This document shows, in pieces, positions 34,113-40,958 of a stretch of 40,958 nt of DNA. Below the pieces are notes generated by a model that saw nothing but the letters and a program-made list of their open reading frames with translations, made no database searches and was not told where the DNA came from. How positions within the stretch are numbered: the first letter of the stretch is position 1; each line of letters starts with the position of its first letter. A program made the position numbers and the translations under genes. This DNA comes from Alphaproteobacteria bacterium (GTDB taxonomy: Bacteria > Pseudomonadota > Alphaproteobacteria > Puniceispirillales > Puniceispirillaceae): contig RFZL01000019.1 of assembly GCA_009920665.1 (NCBI GenBank), positions 1 through 40,958 on the forward strand, read 5' to 3'.

Positions 34113-35102
34113 TTATCCCGGTGCGCGTTCGGCGCGTGGTGTGCGCCCATAGCATTCGCGGTAGCATTTGGAGAAATGCGAGGCCGAGACAAAGCCGCAG
34201 GCAAGCGCCACCGACAGGATCGACATCGAGGTCTGGCGCAGCAGATGCCGCGCTCGGGCGAGCCGCAGATTCAGATAATAGCGTGTTGGTGTCGTGTTCA
34301 GATATTTGCGGAACAACCTTTCGAGCTGCCGCGTCGACAGGTTGGTCATACGGGCGATGTCGGTCTGCGCCAGCGGCTCCTCAAGATTGTCTTCCATTGT
34401 CTTCACGACGGCCAGCAATTTCGGATGGCTGACCCCAAGGCGCGAGCGCAGCTCCATGCGCTGGCGGTCGGTCGGTTCGCGAATGCGGTCATGGATGAAC
34501 TGGTCGGACACCTCGGCCGCCAGCGCTGCGCCGTGCGACTGTGCAATCAGGTTCAGCATCATGTCGAGCGAGGCGGTGCCTCCGGAGCAGGTCACGCGGG
34601 TGCCGTCCACCTCGAACAGATCGTTGGTGATCTCCAGCTCGGGAAATTCCTCGCTAAGACCGTCGATATTCTCCCAATGGATGGTGCAGCGCCGCTCGTC
34701 AAGCAGGCCGGCCGCCGCCATGACATAGGTGCCGGTGCAAATGGCCCCGATGACGGCGCCGTTGCGGTCTAGCCGTCGCACCAGGTTCAACACGTTGCGG
34801 TTGGTATTCTCGCGCACATTCAGCCCGGCGCAGACAAACACCATTCGGCAATCCTGCAATACCGCCGCATCACCGTCCGAGGCCACCTCGACACCGTTGC
34901 TGGCGACCGCCGGCCTGCCGGTCGGGCTGGCAATAACCCAGTCATAGAGATTGCGGTTGCTTTGCCTGTTGGCGGCGCGCAACGGCTCGATCGCCGAGGC
35001 GAAGGCCAGCATTGAGAAATCATTGAGAAGTAGAAATCCGATCTTCTGCGGCGATGTGCTGCTGTCATGCTGCAGCAGTGACTTGATGGTCTGCACACTC
35101 AT
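34113..35102 (-). CDS. GlxA-family transcriptional regulator (DJ-1/PfpI-like domain plus AraC HTH)
   Basis: A 329-residue regulator. The N-terminal half (about 20-190) is a DJ-1/PfpI-like sensor domain, with IGFLLLNDFSMLAFASAIEP and CTGTYVMAAAGLL containing the conserved Cys turn. The C-terminal half (about 225-325) holds two AraC-type helix-turn-helix motifs (LAQTDIARMTNLSTRQLERL and LSVALACGFVSASHFSKCYR). GbdR, SouR and CdhR, which sense glycine betaine, sarcosine and carnitine in Pseudomonas, have this layout. A role with sox genes 21 kb away is possible but not shown. A perfect 11-bp inverted repeat lies upstream. Diverges from the SpoU methyltransferase gene. Confidence 0.9.
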   Translation of the reverse strand: MSVQTIKSLLQHDSSTSPQKIGFLLLNDFSMLAFASAIEPLRAANRQSNRNLYDWVIASPTGRPAVASNGVEVASDGDAAVLQDCRMVFVCAGLNVRENTNRNVLNLVRRLDRNGAVIGAICTGTYVMAAAGLLDERRCTIHWENIDGLSEEFPELEITNDLFEVDGTRVTCSGGTASLDMMLNLIAQSHGAALAAEVSDQFIHDRIREPTDRQRMELRSRLGVSHPKLLAVVKTMEDNLEEPLAQTDIARMTNLSTRQLERLFRKYLNTTPTRYYLNLRLARARHLLRQTSMSILSVALACGFVSASHFSKCYRECYGRTPRAERAPG

Positions 35103-35166
35103 CGCAGATATCCCCTACAAGCAGAACCAAAAGCCCGATAATCAGGGTGGCCCGTTGCATATCCTG

Positions 35167-35212
35167 AAATTTTTTGTACGACGAAAAAAGTCGGAATTGA
35201 AACAAAAAATTT
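35167..35212. promoter_or_regulatory. Perfect 11-bp inverted repeat between glxA-type regulator and SpoU gene
   Basis: AAATTTTTTGT at 35167-35177 is the exact reverse complement of ACAAAAAATTT at 35202-35212, with 24 bases between. A smaller dyad, CGAC-n7-GTCG (35179-35193), is nested inside. The pair lies 65-110 bases upstream of the regulator start codon and about 34-80 bases before the SpoU gene start. It could be an operator for the regulator itself or bring two sites together by looping. Confidence 0.55.
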
Positions 35213-35246
35213 GGGCCTCGAGACGGTTTTTGCTAGGACAGCCGGC

Positions 35247-36050
35247 ATGAATGACATCGTCCCGGATATTATTACCAGCGCCGGCAACGCCGAGGTGAAG
35301 CGGCTGCGGTCGCTTCATGAACGTAAATTCCGCCGCCAGACAGGCTGGTTTCTGGCCGAGGGCATGCGAATCTGCACCGAGGCTGTGGCGCTCGGCTGGC
35401 GCATGCACAGGCTTGCCTATCTGGCGTCACGCGCCGATGATCACCAGGTGCGCGCGCTGCTGCAGGCGCTGTCGCGCGACGGTGGGCGTGCCCTGCCTGT
35501 CACTGAATCGCTGTTGGTACGGGTCAGCCGCAAGGATAATCCGCAAATGGTGCTTGGCGCGTTTGAACAGCGCTGGCTTGCCGCCGATGAGGTGGTTCCG
35601 GATCCGGGCCGGTGCTGGATCGCGCTCGACCGGGTGCGTGACCCGGGCAATCTCGGGACCATCATGCGCACCGCCGATGCCACCGGCGCGCGCGGTGTGA
35701 TCCTGATCGGTGACTGCACCGACCCCTATTCGGTGGAAGCGGTTCGCGCCTCCATGGGCGCGGTGTTCAATGTCGAGCTGGCGCATATGTCGGAAACGGC
35801 GTTTCTCGCCTTTGCCGCCGGCTGGCCCGGGCGCGTTGTCGGCACGGCGCTGCCGGCGAGTGTCGATTACCGCGAGGCGGATTACAGCGGGCCGCTGATC
35901 CTGTTGATGGGCAATGAACAGGCTGGCCTTACCGATGCGTTGATGGCGGCCTGCAACCAGCTTGTGCGGATGCCGATGCTGGGCCGGTCGGATTCGCTGA
36001 ACCTGGCGGTGGCCAGTGGCCTCGTTCTTTATGAGGCGTTGCGCCGGTGA
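35247..36050 (+). CDS. TrmH/SpoU-family RNA 2'-O-methyltransferase
   Basis: A 267-residue knotted (SPOUT) methyltransferase. An N-terminal substrate-binding domain (about 1-95; SAGNAEVKRLRSLHERKFRR) precedes the catalytic domain. Motif 1 is RDPGNLGTIMRTADATGA, motif 2 is LLMGNEQAGL, and motif 3 is RSDSLNLAVASGLVLYEALRR split here as DSLNLAVASGLVLYE; these form the S-adenosylmethionine knot. It most likely modifies a ribose in rRNA or tRNA; the target base is not known. ATG at 35247 has AGGA eight bases ahead; a start at 35211 is less likely. It converges with another methyltransferase gene. Confidence 0.92.
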   Translation: MNDIVPDIITSAGNAEVKRLRSLHERKFRRQTGWFLAEGMRICTEAVALGWRMHRLAYLASRADDHQVRALLQALSRDGGRALPVTESLLVRVSRKDNPQMVLGAFEQRWLAADEVVPDPGRCWIALDRVRDPGNLGTIMRTADATGARGVILIGDCTDPYSVEAVRASMGAVFNVELAHMSETAFLAFAAGWPGRVVGTALPASVDYREADYSGPLILLMGNEQAGLTDALMAACNQLVRMPMLGRSDSLNLAVASGLVLYEALRR

Positions 36051-36068
36051 CGACCGGTGCGCGGGACG

Positions 36069-37031
36069 TCACCCTGCAATCCAGCGCGCGAAATTGGCCT
36101 GGCTTATCACACGCGGATCATCGCCTGTCTCGACACTGACAAGCTCGCCGGACGACACGGCCCCCGCGGCCCCGGCCATCATATCGGCAAGCGCGTAATG
36201 CGCCGCCTGTGACGAGGCGCGGATGGCATAGATGGTCAGCAGCAGAAACAAGGGCGTATCGGACAGCAGCTCGCGGCAGCCGCGCAACAGCGGGACAAGG
36301 TCGGTCTCGATCTGCCAGCGCTCACCCTTCGGGCCACGGCCATATTTCGGCGGGTCGAGAAGAATGCCGTCATAGGACCGCCCGCGCCGGATCTCGCGCT
36401 CGACAAACCGCCCGGCATCCTCGGTGATGAAGCGGATCGGCGCCTCACCAAACCCGGACTCGTCGCGGTTTTCAAAGGCTTGCGCGATGGCCTTGCGGCT
36501 GGCATCGACATGCGCCACCTCGGCGCCGGCGCGCGCGGCATGAAGGCTGGCGACACCCGAATAGGCGAACAGGTTCAGGATTCGCGGCGCCCGCCCGTAC
36601 CGCGAGATGAAATCGCCAATCAGCCCGGCGCACCAGTTCCAGTGCGGTGCCTGTTCGGGAAAGAATCCAAGATGCCTGAACGGGGTTGGCCGCGCCAGGA
36701 ACCGCAGCCCGTCATAGCTGACCGGCCAGCGGGATGGCAGCGACGGCGACAGCGTCCAGCCGCCGGAATCCTCGTCATCATCGCCGCGTCCCTGGCTGGC
36801 CACAAACCGCCCGTCGGCGGCCTGCCAGTCGGCATCCGTCAGGCGCGGTGTCCACATCGCCTGCGCTTCCGGACGAACGAAGGTGAAGCTTCCGAACCGT
36901 TCAAGCTTCCGCCCGTCTCCACTGTCGAGAAGCGCGTAATCCTGCCAGTCACTGGCGGCCAGAAGGCGTGGCTGCGGCATCGCTCCGGCGGGCATTTCGG
37001 CGGACAGATCGGGGATTTCGGCATCACTCAT
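36069..37031 (-). CDS. Class I SAM-dependent methyltransferase, RlmI/RlmK-like
   Basis: A 320-residue Rossmann methyltransferase. The SAM-binding motif I is ILNLFAYSGVASLHAARAGA (about 150-170), the acidic loop is VAHVDASRKAI, and the catalytic motif IV is ILLDPPKYGRGPKGE. This set matches rRNA cytosine/guanine methyltransferases such as RlmI and the C-terminal half of RlmL/RlmK. It lacks the PUA domain of RlmI at the N terminus; instead there is a short beta-rich lead (LERFGSFTFVRPEAQAMW). The exact rRNA target is unknown. Diverges from the Lrp gene, sharing a 222-base AT-rich control region with two dyads. Confidence 0.85.
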   Translation of the reverse strand: MSDAEIPDLSAEMPAGAMPQPRLLAASDWQDYALLDSGDGRKLERFGSFTFVRPEAQAMWTPRLTDADWQAADGRFVASQGRGDDDEDSGGWTLSPSLPSRWPVSYDGLRFLARPTPFRHLGFFPEQAPHWNWCAGLIGDFISRYGRAPRILNLFAYSGVASLHAARAGAEVAHVDASRKAIAQAFENRDESGFGEAPIRFITEDAGRFVEREIRRGRSYDGILLDPPKYGRGPKGERWQIETDLVPLLRGCRELLSDTPLFLLLTIYAIRASSQAAHYALADMMAGAAGAVSSGELVSVETGDDPRVISQANFARWIAG

Positions 37032-37102
37032 GCGCGGACCATGCCGCCTTGGCCCGGCAAAATCAACCCCGATGAGATGGCCTTGATCACACCCTGAATG
37101 GC

Positions 37103-37158
37103 GCGAAAATTTCGCTCAAATAAAGTCGATTATCAGGTTAATTGGAATATATTTCCAA
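37103..37158. promoter_or_regulatory. Two perfect dyads upstream of the Lrp-family gene, probable operator
   Basis: GCGAAA-A-TTTCGC at 37103-37115 and TTGGAA-TATAT-TTCCAA at 37142-37158 are both perfect 6-bp dyads. Their centres are 41 bases apart, about four helical turns. They sit 96-150 bases ahead of the Lrp ATG in AT-rich DNA. Lrp/AsnC regulators commonly bind several phased dyads of 13-17 bp near their own gene. The divergent methyltransferase gene starts at 37031. Confidence 0.55.
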
Positions 37159-37253
37159 AATAGGTTGGGAATTGATGTGTGCTGCTTTATACCGGCCGCA
37201 TCGAATGCCGGGCCTGATGCCCGGTCTGCAAGCCAGCGCGAAAGGATGTCCCC

Positions 37254-37730
37254 ATGGCAACCATGGATGCAACCGACAGGAAAATCCTCGGTCATCTTCA
37301 GGAGAATGCGGCGCAGCCGGTGGCCGAAATCGCGCGCAAGGTCGGCCTGTCGGTGACACCTTGCTGGCGACGTATCCAGAGGCTTGAGGAAATCGGCGTG
37401 ATTCGCAAGCGCGTGGCGCTGCTTGACCCGACAAAGGTCGGGGTCGGGATGTCGGTGTTTGTCGCGTTGCGGACCGACCAGCATAATGCCGACTGGCTTG
37501 AATCCTTTGCAACGATGATTGCCGAAATGCCCGAGGTGGTCGAATTCTACCGGATGAGCGGCGAGGTGGATTATCTGCTGCGCGTCGTTGTCGCCGACAT
37601 GGCCGCCTATGACGCCTTTTACCGGCAGCTCATCAGCAAGGTGCAGCTGACCGATGTCAGCTCATCCTTTGCGATGGAGGAGATCAAATTCACCACGGCA
37701 TTGCCGATCGCTGCTGACCCGGCCGCCTAG
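37254..37730 (+). CDS. Lrp/AsnC-family transcriptional regulator
   Basis: A 158-residue regulator. An N-terminal helix-turn-helix (MDATDRKILGHLQENAAQPV, EIARKVGLSVTPCWRRIQRL; about 4-55) is followed by the RAM/AsnC_trans_reg ligand domain (about 70-150) with VVEFYRMSGEVDYLLRVVV, the usual G-E/D-x-D-Y-L-L segment where amino acids bind. The effector is probably an amino acid; the neighbouring genes do not identify it. AAAGGA lies seven bases ahead of the ATG. Two dyads upstream suggest self-control. Its TAG stop overlaps the stop of the convergent asparagine-synthase-like gene in CTAG. Confidence 0.93.
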   Translation: MATMDATDRKILGHLQENAAQPVAEIARKVGLSVTPCWRRIQRLEEIGVIRKRVALLDPTKVGVGMSVFVALRTDQHNADWLESFATMIAEMPEVVEFYRMSGEVDYLLRVVVADMAAYDAFYRQLISKVQLTDVSSSFAMEEIKFTTALPIAADPAA

Positions 37731-39496
37731 CCGCGCGCGGCCAGGATCTCGGCGACAGGCTGTTCGGCATCGACGCCGCGACAGTGGATCTGGTGCCACA
37801 GCGCGTAGAACAGAAGCCGCCAGGCGAGAAGCCCGCCCCGACCATTACCGCGGCCATCGGCAGAGTCGATAACCGCCCGTGCCGCGCCGGCGCTGATCAG
37901 CCCGGCTACACCCTCCTGCGCTGCCACAAGCGGTGCCAGCGTGCGCGATTCCTCGGCGATCCAGCCGCCGACAGGCACCGTGAAACCACGCTTTCTGGCA
38001 AAGGGCCGGCAGGCGGGCAGGCGTTCGGCAAGCCAGGATTTGACAAGATGCTTGCCGCCGCCATGCCCGATCTTCGCCGCCACCGGAAGGTGAAACCCGA
38101 AGGGCGACAGCTGCCGGTCGATGAAGGGTGTGCGCCCCTCCAGACCATGGCGCATCAGGCAGCGGTCAAGCTTGATCAACAGATCATTCGGCAGCCAGTC
38201 ATCAATGTCGTGGCGTTGCAGGGCGGCAAGGGCGCCGGGCCGGTTGGCAAGCCGCTGCAGGACGCCGGGCATGGCGCCGCCGGCGCGCTCATAGCGCGTG
38301 GTCAGTCGCTGCGTCACATCATCACCGAACAATCCGGCCCGCAGCGCCGGGCCGGGGCGGGTTGGAAATTTCGCGCCGATGGCGCGCAGGCCGGCCCGAT
38401 AGCGGCCATAGCCGGCAAAGAATTCATCGCCACCCTCGCCGGACAGCACCACCTTGACATCGCGCGCCGCCCGCCGCGCCAGATGCAGCGTCGGCAGGAT
38501 CGCATAATCGGCCACGGCGTCGTCGCAGGCCAGCGCCGCCAGCCCGGCATTGGCGGCAAGTGACGCCGCGAGGGCTGTTTCATCATCCGCGCCGCGGTCA
38601 AAACGCACCGTATAGGTCAGGATCGGCTCGGAACCCCCGTCGCGTGACCGCAGATCGGCAAGCGCCGCGAGGATGGCCGTTGAATCAACACCGCCAGAAA
38701 AGAACAGCCCCAGCGGGACATCGGCCATCAGATGCGCCTCGACACTGTCATGGAGCTGCGTTGCGAACCCTGCTGTCGTCGGCGCGGCCGCGTCGATCAG
38801 GCTCGTCTCAAGCGGCGCGTCGGTCATTGCCTCGGCGATCCGCCCGTCGCGGATGACAAGCATCTCACCGGGGGCGACACGCCGGATTGCCGGGAAGGCC
38901 GGCAGGTCGTCCGGCGCGTATTGGCGGTCGATGATGCAGCCGGCGTGAAGCGGGTCTGGCGCGGCCCGGTCTGGCGCTGTTTCGGCAAGGCCGGTGGCGC
39001 GAAGCGCGGCGATCTCCGAGGCGAAGAACAGCCCGTCCGCCGTCTCGCAGATATAGAGCGGCTTGATCCCGAACGGATCGCGGATCAGCAGCCCTTCACC
39101 GCTGCCCGGATCATAAAGCGCCGCCGCATACATGCCGCGAAGCTGTTGCAGGGCAGCGGTGCCATGCCGCGACCACAGCGCCAGCATTGTCTCGCAATCC
39201 GATCCGGAGCCGAAATCATAGCCGCCGCAATGCGATTGCCGCAGCGCCGCGTGATTGTAGATCTCGCCATTCGCGATCAACACCGCGCCGCCTTCGCCGA
39301 CAGGCGCGATAAAGGGCTGCGCTCCCTTTGCCAGATCGACAATCGACAGGCGCGTATGGATGAATCCGACATGGCTGTCGGTGAACCGCCCGCTGCCATC
39401 AGGGCCGCGATGCGCCAGCGCGGCCTCCATCCTGTCGAGCGCCGCTGCCGGCGCGGCGCTGCCGGGGCGCAGAAAATAACCGCCAATCCCGCACAT
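37727..39496 (-). CDS. Glutamine-hydrolysing asparagine synthase / AsnB-like amidotransferase
   Basis: A 589-residue class II glutamine amidotransferase. Cys2 in MCGIGGYF is the glutaminase nucleophile, with HTRLSIVD and ANGEIYNH as glutamine-binding blocks (about 47-82). The C-terminal synthetase domain has the PP-loop SGGVDST (267-273) and VLSGEGGDEFFAGYGRY. Enzymes of this type make asparagine or amidate acids in surface polysaccharide synthesis; members beside glycosyltransferases often do the latter. Its ATG overlaps the TGA of the upstream glycosyltransferase by one base (TGATG), so they are translationally coupled. Confidence 0.9.
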   Translation of the reverse strand: MCGIGGYFLRPGSAAPAAALDRMEAALAHRGPDGSGRFTDSHVGFIHTRLSIVDLAKGAQPFIAPVGEGGAVLIANGEIYNHAALRQSHCGGYDFGSGSDCETMLALWSRHGTAALQQLRGMYAAALYDPGSGEGLLIRDPFGIKPLYICETADGLFFASEIAALRATGLAETAPDRAAPDPLHAGCIIDRQYAPDDLPAFPAIRRVAPGEMLVIRDGRIAEAMTDAPLETSLIDAAAPTTAGFATQLHDSVEAHLMADVPLGLFFSGGVDSTAILAALADLRSRDGGSEPILTYTVRFDRGADDETALAASLAANAGLAALACDDAVADYAILPTLHLARRAARDVKVVLSGEGGDEFFAGYGRYRAGLRAIGAKFPTRPGPALRAGLFGDDVTQRLTTRYERAGGAMPGVLQRLANRPGALAALQRHDIDDWLPNDLLIKLDRCLMRHGLEGRTPFIDRQLSPFGFHLPVAAKIGHGGGKHLVKSWLAERLPACRPFARKRGFTVPVGGWIAEESRTLAPLVAAQEGVAGLISAGAARAVIDSADGRGNGRGGLLAWRLLFYALWHQIHCRGVDAEQPVAEILAARG

Positions 39497-40545
39497 CAGC
39501 CGGCAACCCTTTCCAGAAACGCGATCCAGTCACCGGTCACCTTGCGGGGCGACAGGCTGGCCTGCCAACAGGCGCGCCCACCCTCCGCCAGTCGCGCCGC
39601 CAATGCCGTGTCGGCGATCAGTCCGGCAATCGCGTCGGCCATTGAAGCGGTATCATCGACCGGCACCAGCAGGCCATTGACGCCATCCTCGATCAATTCG
39701 CGGCCACCATTGGTGCGGGTCGAGATGACCGGCTTGCCGCAGGCCATCCCCTCGGCGATGACATTGCCGAAAGGTTCGTGCCGCGACGGGCAGACAAGAA
39801 TATCGGCACCGCGGATGACGGCCTGCGGGTCTTCCTGCCATCCCAGAAACGCCACCCGCCCGGCGACACCAAGCTCATCCACAAGATCGCCAAGCATGCT
39901 GCGCTGCGGCCCCTCGCCGGCAAGCCACAGCACGCCTTCCGGCAGGGCGGCGAAGGCGCGGATCAAGGTGTCGAACGCCTTGTTTTCGTGCAGCCTGCCA
40001 AGCGCGGCGATAACCGGTCCGTCGCCGCGCCGCCCTTCGAACACCGGGCCGTCGGTGCCGTCCGGGACGAAATTGATCTGGTGGTGAACGCGGTCCTTCG
40101 GCACGCCCTCGGCGATCAGGTAATCGGCAATATCACGCGTGTTGGCGACCAGCCAGTCGCAGCCACGATAATATTTCAGGTTATAGAATCCGCCGAGTCT
40201 TGCGACATGCGGGCACCCGGTCGGCGGTGTCAGTATCGTTGCCCGGTTCATCCAGCTGAGAACGACGTCGGGCGCGGCGCGCCGTATGGCGGCGGCAATC
40301 CGGCGGCGATGCAGCGGTGCCAGGATTGGCGAGAATCCGCACCCCGTCACATCAAGCCCGGCCGCGCGCAGGCGCGACATGCGGTCGCTGTCGGGCTTGA
40401 TCATCAGCTGCTGCGTCATGCCGGTCCCCTGAAAGGCGATGGCAAGCCGTTCGAAGAATAGCTCGGCACCACCATGGCTGGCGCCGGCCATGGTCTGGAA
40501 CAGCCGCAGATCGGTGCGCGGGGTGGATGATGGGGATGTCGTCAC
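39496..40545 (-). CDS. Glycosyltransferase family 4 (GT-B fold)
   Basis: A 349-residue cytoplasmic glycosyltransferase. The N-terminal domain contains FQTMAGASHGGAELFFERL, where GGAE is the usual acceptor-side glycine loop. The C-terminal domain holds the nucleotide-sugar block EPFGNVIAEGMACGKPVIST and NGLLVPVDD, with the E-x7-E pattern of GT4 enzymes. The sugar donor and acceptor are unknown; lipopolysaccharide or exopolysaccharide is likely. It starts with GTG, with no clear ribosome site, 11 bases after the aldehyde dehydrogenase stop, which suggests read-through from that gene. It ends in the coupled TGATG with the asparagine-synthase-like gene. Confidence 0.9.
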   Translation of the reverse strand: MTTSPSSTPRTDLRLFQTMAGASHGGAELFFERLAIAFQGTGMTQQLMIKPDSDRMSRLRAAGLDVTGCGFSPILAPLHRRRIAAAIRRAAPDVVLSWMNRATILTPPTGCPHVARLGGFYNLKYYRGCDWLVANTRDIADYLIAEGVPKDRVHHQINFVPDGTDGPVFEGRRGDGPVIAALGRLHENKAFDTLIRAFAALPEGVLWLAGEGPQRSMLGDLVDELGVAGRVAFLGWQEDPQAVIRGADILVCPSRHEPFGNVIAEGMACGKPVISTRTNGGRELIEDGVNGLLVPVDDTASMADAIAGLIADTALAARLAEGGRACWQASLSPRKVTGDWIAFLERVAG

Positions 40546-40556
40546 GCGGCGTCCGT

Positions 40557-40958
40557 CTAGAGCTGGATATAGGTGGCCTTGATCTCGCTGTAGGCTTCCA
40601 GCGAGTAGGCGCTGTTCTCGCGGCCGAAGCCGGATTGCTTGACCCCGCCGAAGGGCAGTCCCGGCGGCAGGATATTGTAGGTGTTGACCCAGACATTGCC
40701 ACTCTCAAGCCGCGCGGCGACGCGGTGCGCGCGCGCCAGATCGCTTGTCATCAACCCGGCACCAAGACCAAAGCTGGTGGCATTCGCGCGGGTAATGGCC
40801 TCCTCCTCATCCGTAAAGGTCAGTACCGACATCACCGGCCCGAAGATTTCCTCCCTGACATGCCGCATATCGTCCCGGCAGCCGGTGAGGATGGTCGGCT
40901 CCATGAAATAGCCATTCTCGAATCCTTGCGGGTGGACGCGCTTGCCGCCGGCGGCAAG
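40557..40958 (-). CDS. betB: Betaine-aldehyde dehydrogenase, C-terminal part (cut by the window edge)
   Basis: The last 133 residues of an aldehyde dehydrogenase run in from the right edge. EEIFGPVMSVLTF, the segment VNTYNILPPGLPFGGVKQSG (Asn-Thr-Tyr-Asn then PFGG-x-KQSG), and GRENSAYSLEAYSEIK follow the BetB pattern more closely than GabD. BetB oxidises betaine aldehyde to glycine betaine with NAD. The catalytic Cys and Glu lie outside the window. Other aminoaldehyde dehydrogenases are possible. The stop is 11 bases before the glycosyltransferase start. Glycine betaine could feed, through dimethylglycine, the sarcosine oxidase of this window. Confidence 0.8.
   Translation of the reverse strand, partial: LAAGGKRVHPQGFENGYFMEPTILTGCRDDMRHVREEIFGPVMSVLTFTDEEEAITRANATSFGLGAGLMTSDLARAHRVAARLESGNVWVNTYNILPPGLPFGGVKQSGFGRENSAYSLEAYSEIKATYIQL

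Noticed and set aside
37727-40545. Natural-product or lasso-peptide cluster, suggested by the asparagine-synthase-like enzyme
   Set aside because: No precursor peptide, protease or transporter is nearby; the coupled neighbour is a GT4 glycosyltransferase, which fits surface sugar chemistry.
1-40958. Mobile elements, CRISPR arrays, phage genes, tRNA or rRNA genes
   Set aside because: No transposase, integrase, regularly spaced repeat or RNA gene pattern was seen in any gap; gene content and base use are even across the window.

Overview
The window is about 41 kb of GC-rich, densely packed chromosome. It reads as ordinary vegetative DNA of a free-living, probably marine or osmolyte-using alphaproteobacterium. 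The grounds are a GapR-type nucleoid protein (DUF2312) beside a DUF1244 gene, an IalB-family secreted protein, a complete soxBDAG sarcosine oxidase operon, a GlxA/GbdR-type regulator, a betB-like gene and a two-subunit methylmalonyl-CoA mutase. The order cannot be fixed from this sequence alone. I see no tRNA, rRNA, phage, transposon, CRISPR array or integration scar. No stretch over 300 bases lacks a gene; the longest gaps are about 190-240 bases.

Layout. 1-77: tail of a probable hydroxyacid dehydrogenase. 139-1494: a small outer-membrane barrel protein and a frameshifted LysE-type exporter remnant. 1510-4791: gabD-type aldehyde dehydrogenase, gamma carbonic anhydrase, Fe superoxide dismutase with a good terminator, and a 75-residue protein of unknown function. 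4829-6058: argG. 6234-7910: fhs (formate-tetrahydrofolate ligase). 7916-12978: soxBDAG on the minus strand, converging on fhs. 13107-17293: a YbbA/YbbP-type ABC system divergent from a TesA-type esterase, an arrangement also found in E. coli. 17536-21138: IalB-like protein, rlmN, Bax-inhibitor-1 family protein, class I fructose-1,6-bisphosphatase. 21135-25195: epimerase-like protein, M23 peptidase, trxB, MFS transporter. 25380-28293: double cold-shock protein, pyrF, gapR, DUF1244, MntR-like regulator. 28290-36050: ArnT-like glycosyltransferase, mutA-mutB, sufE, GlxA-family regulator, SpoU methyltransferase. 36069-40958: RlmI-like methyltransferase, Lrp regulator, then betB-like, glycosyltransferase and asparagine-synthase-like genes on the minus strand.

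How the genes work together. The clearest theme is one-carbon and methylated-amine use. BetB makes glycine betaine. SoxBDAG oxidises sarcosine and passes the methyl carbon to tetrahydrofolate. Fhs links 10-formyl-tetrahydrofolate to formate and ATP. The control regions of soxB and of argG/fhs share a 23-base element with 20 of 23 identical bases, which suggests a common regulator. The demethylation steps between betaine and sarcosine, and FolD, are not in the window.

No wholly new multi-gene system is evident. The items most worth a second look are the shared sox/fhs element, the SoxD subunit without its usual zinc cysteines, strong symmetric or repeated DNA ahead of glxA, lrp and the cold-shock gene, and three convergent gene pairs that each share one CTAG as both stop codons.
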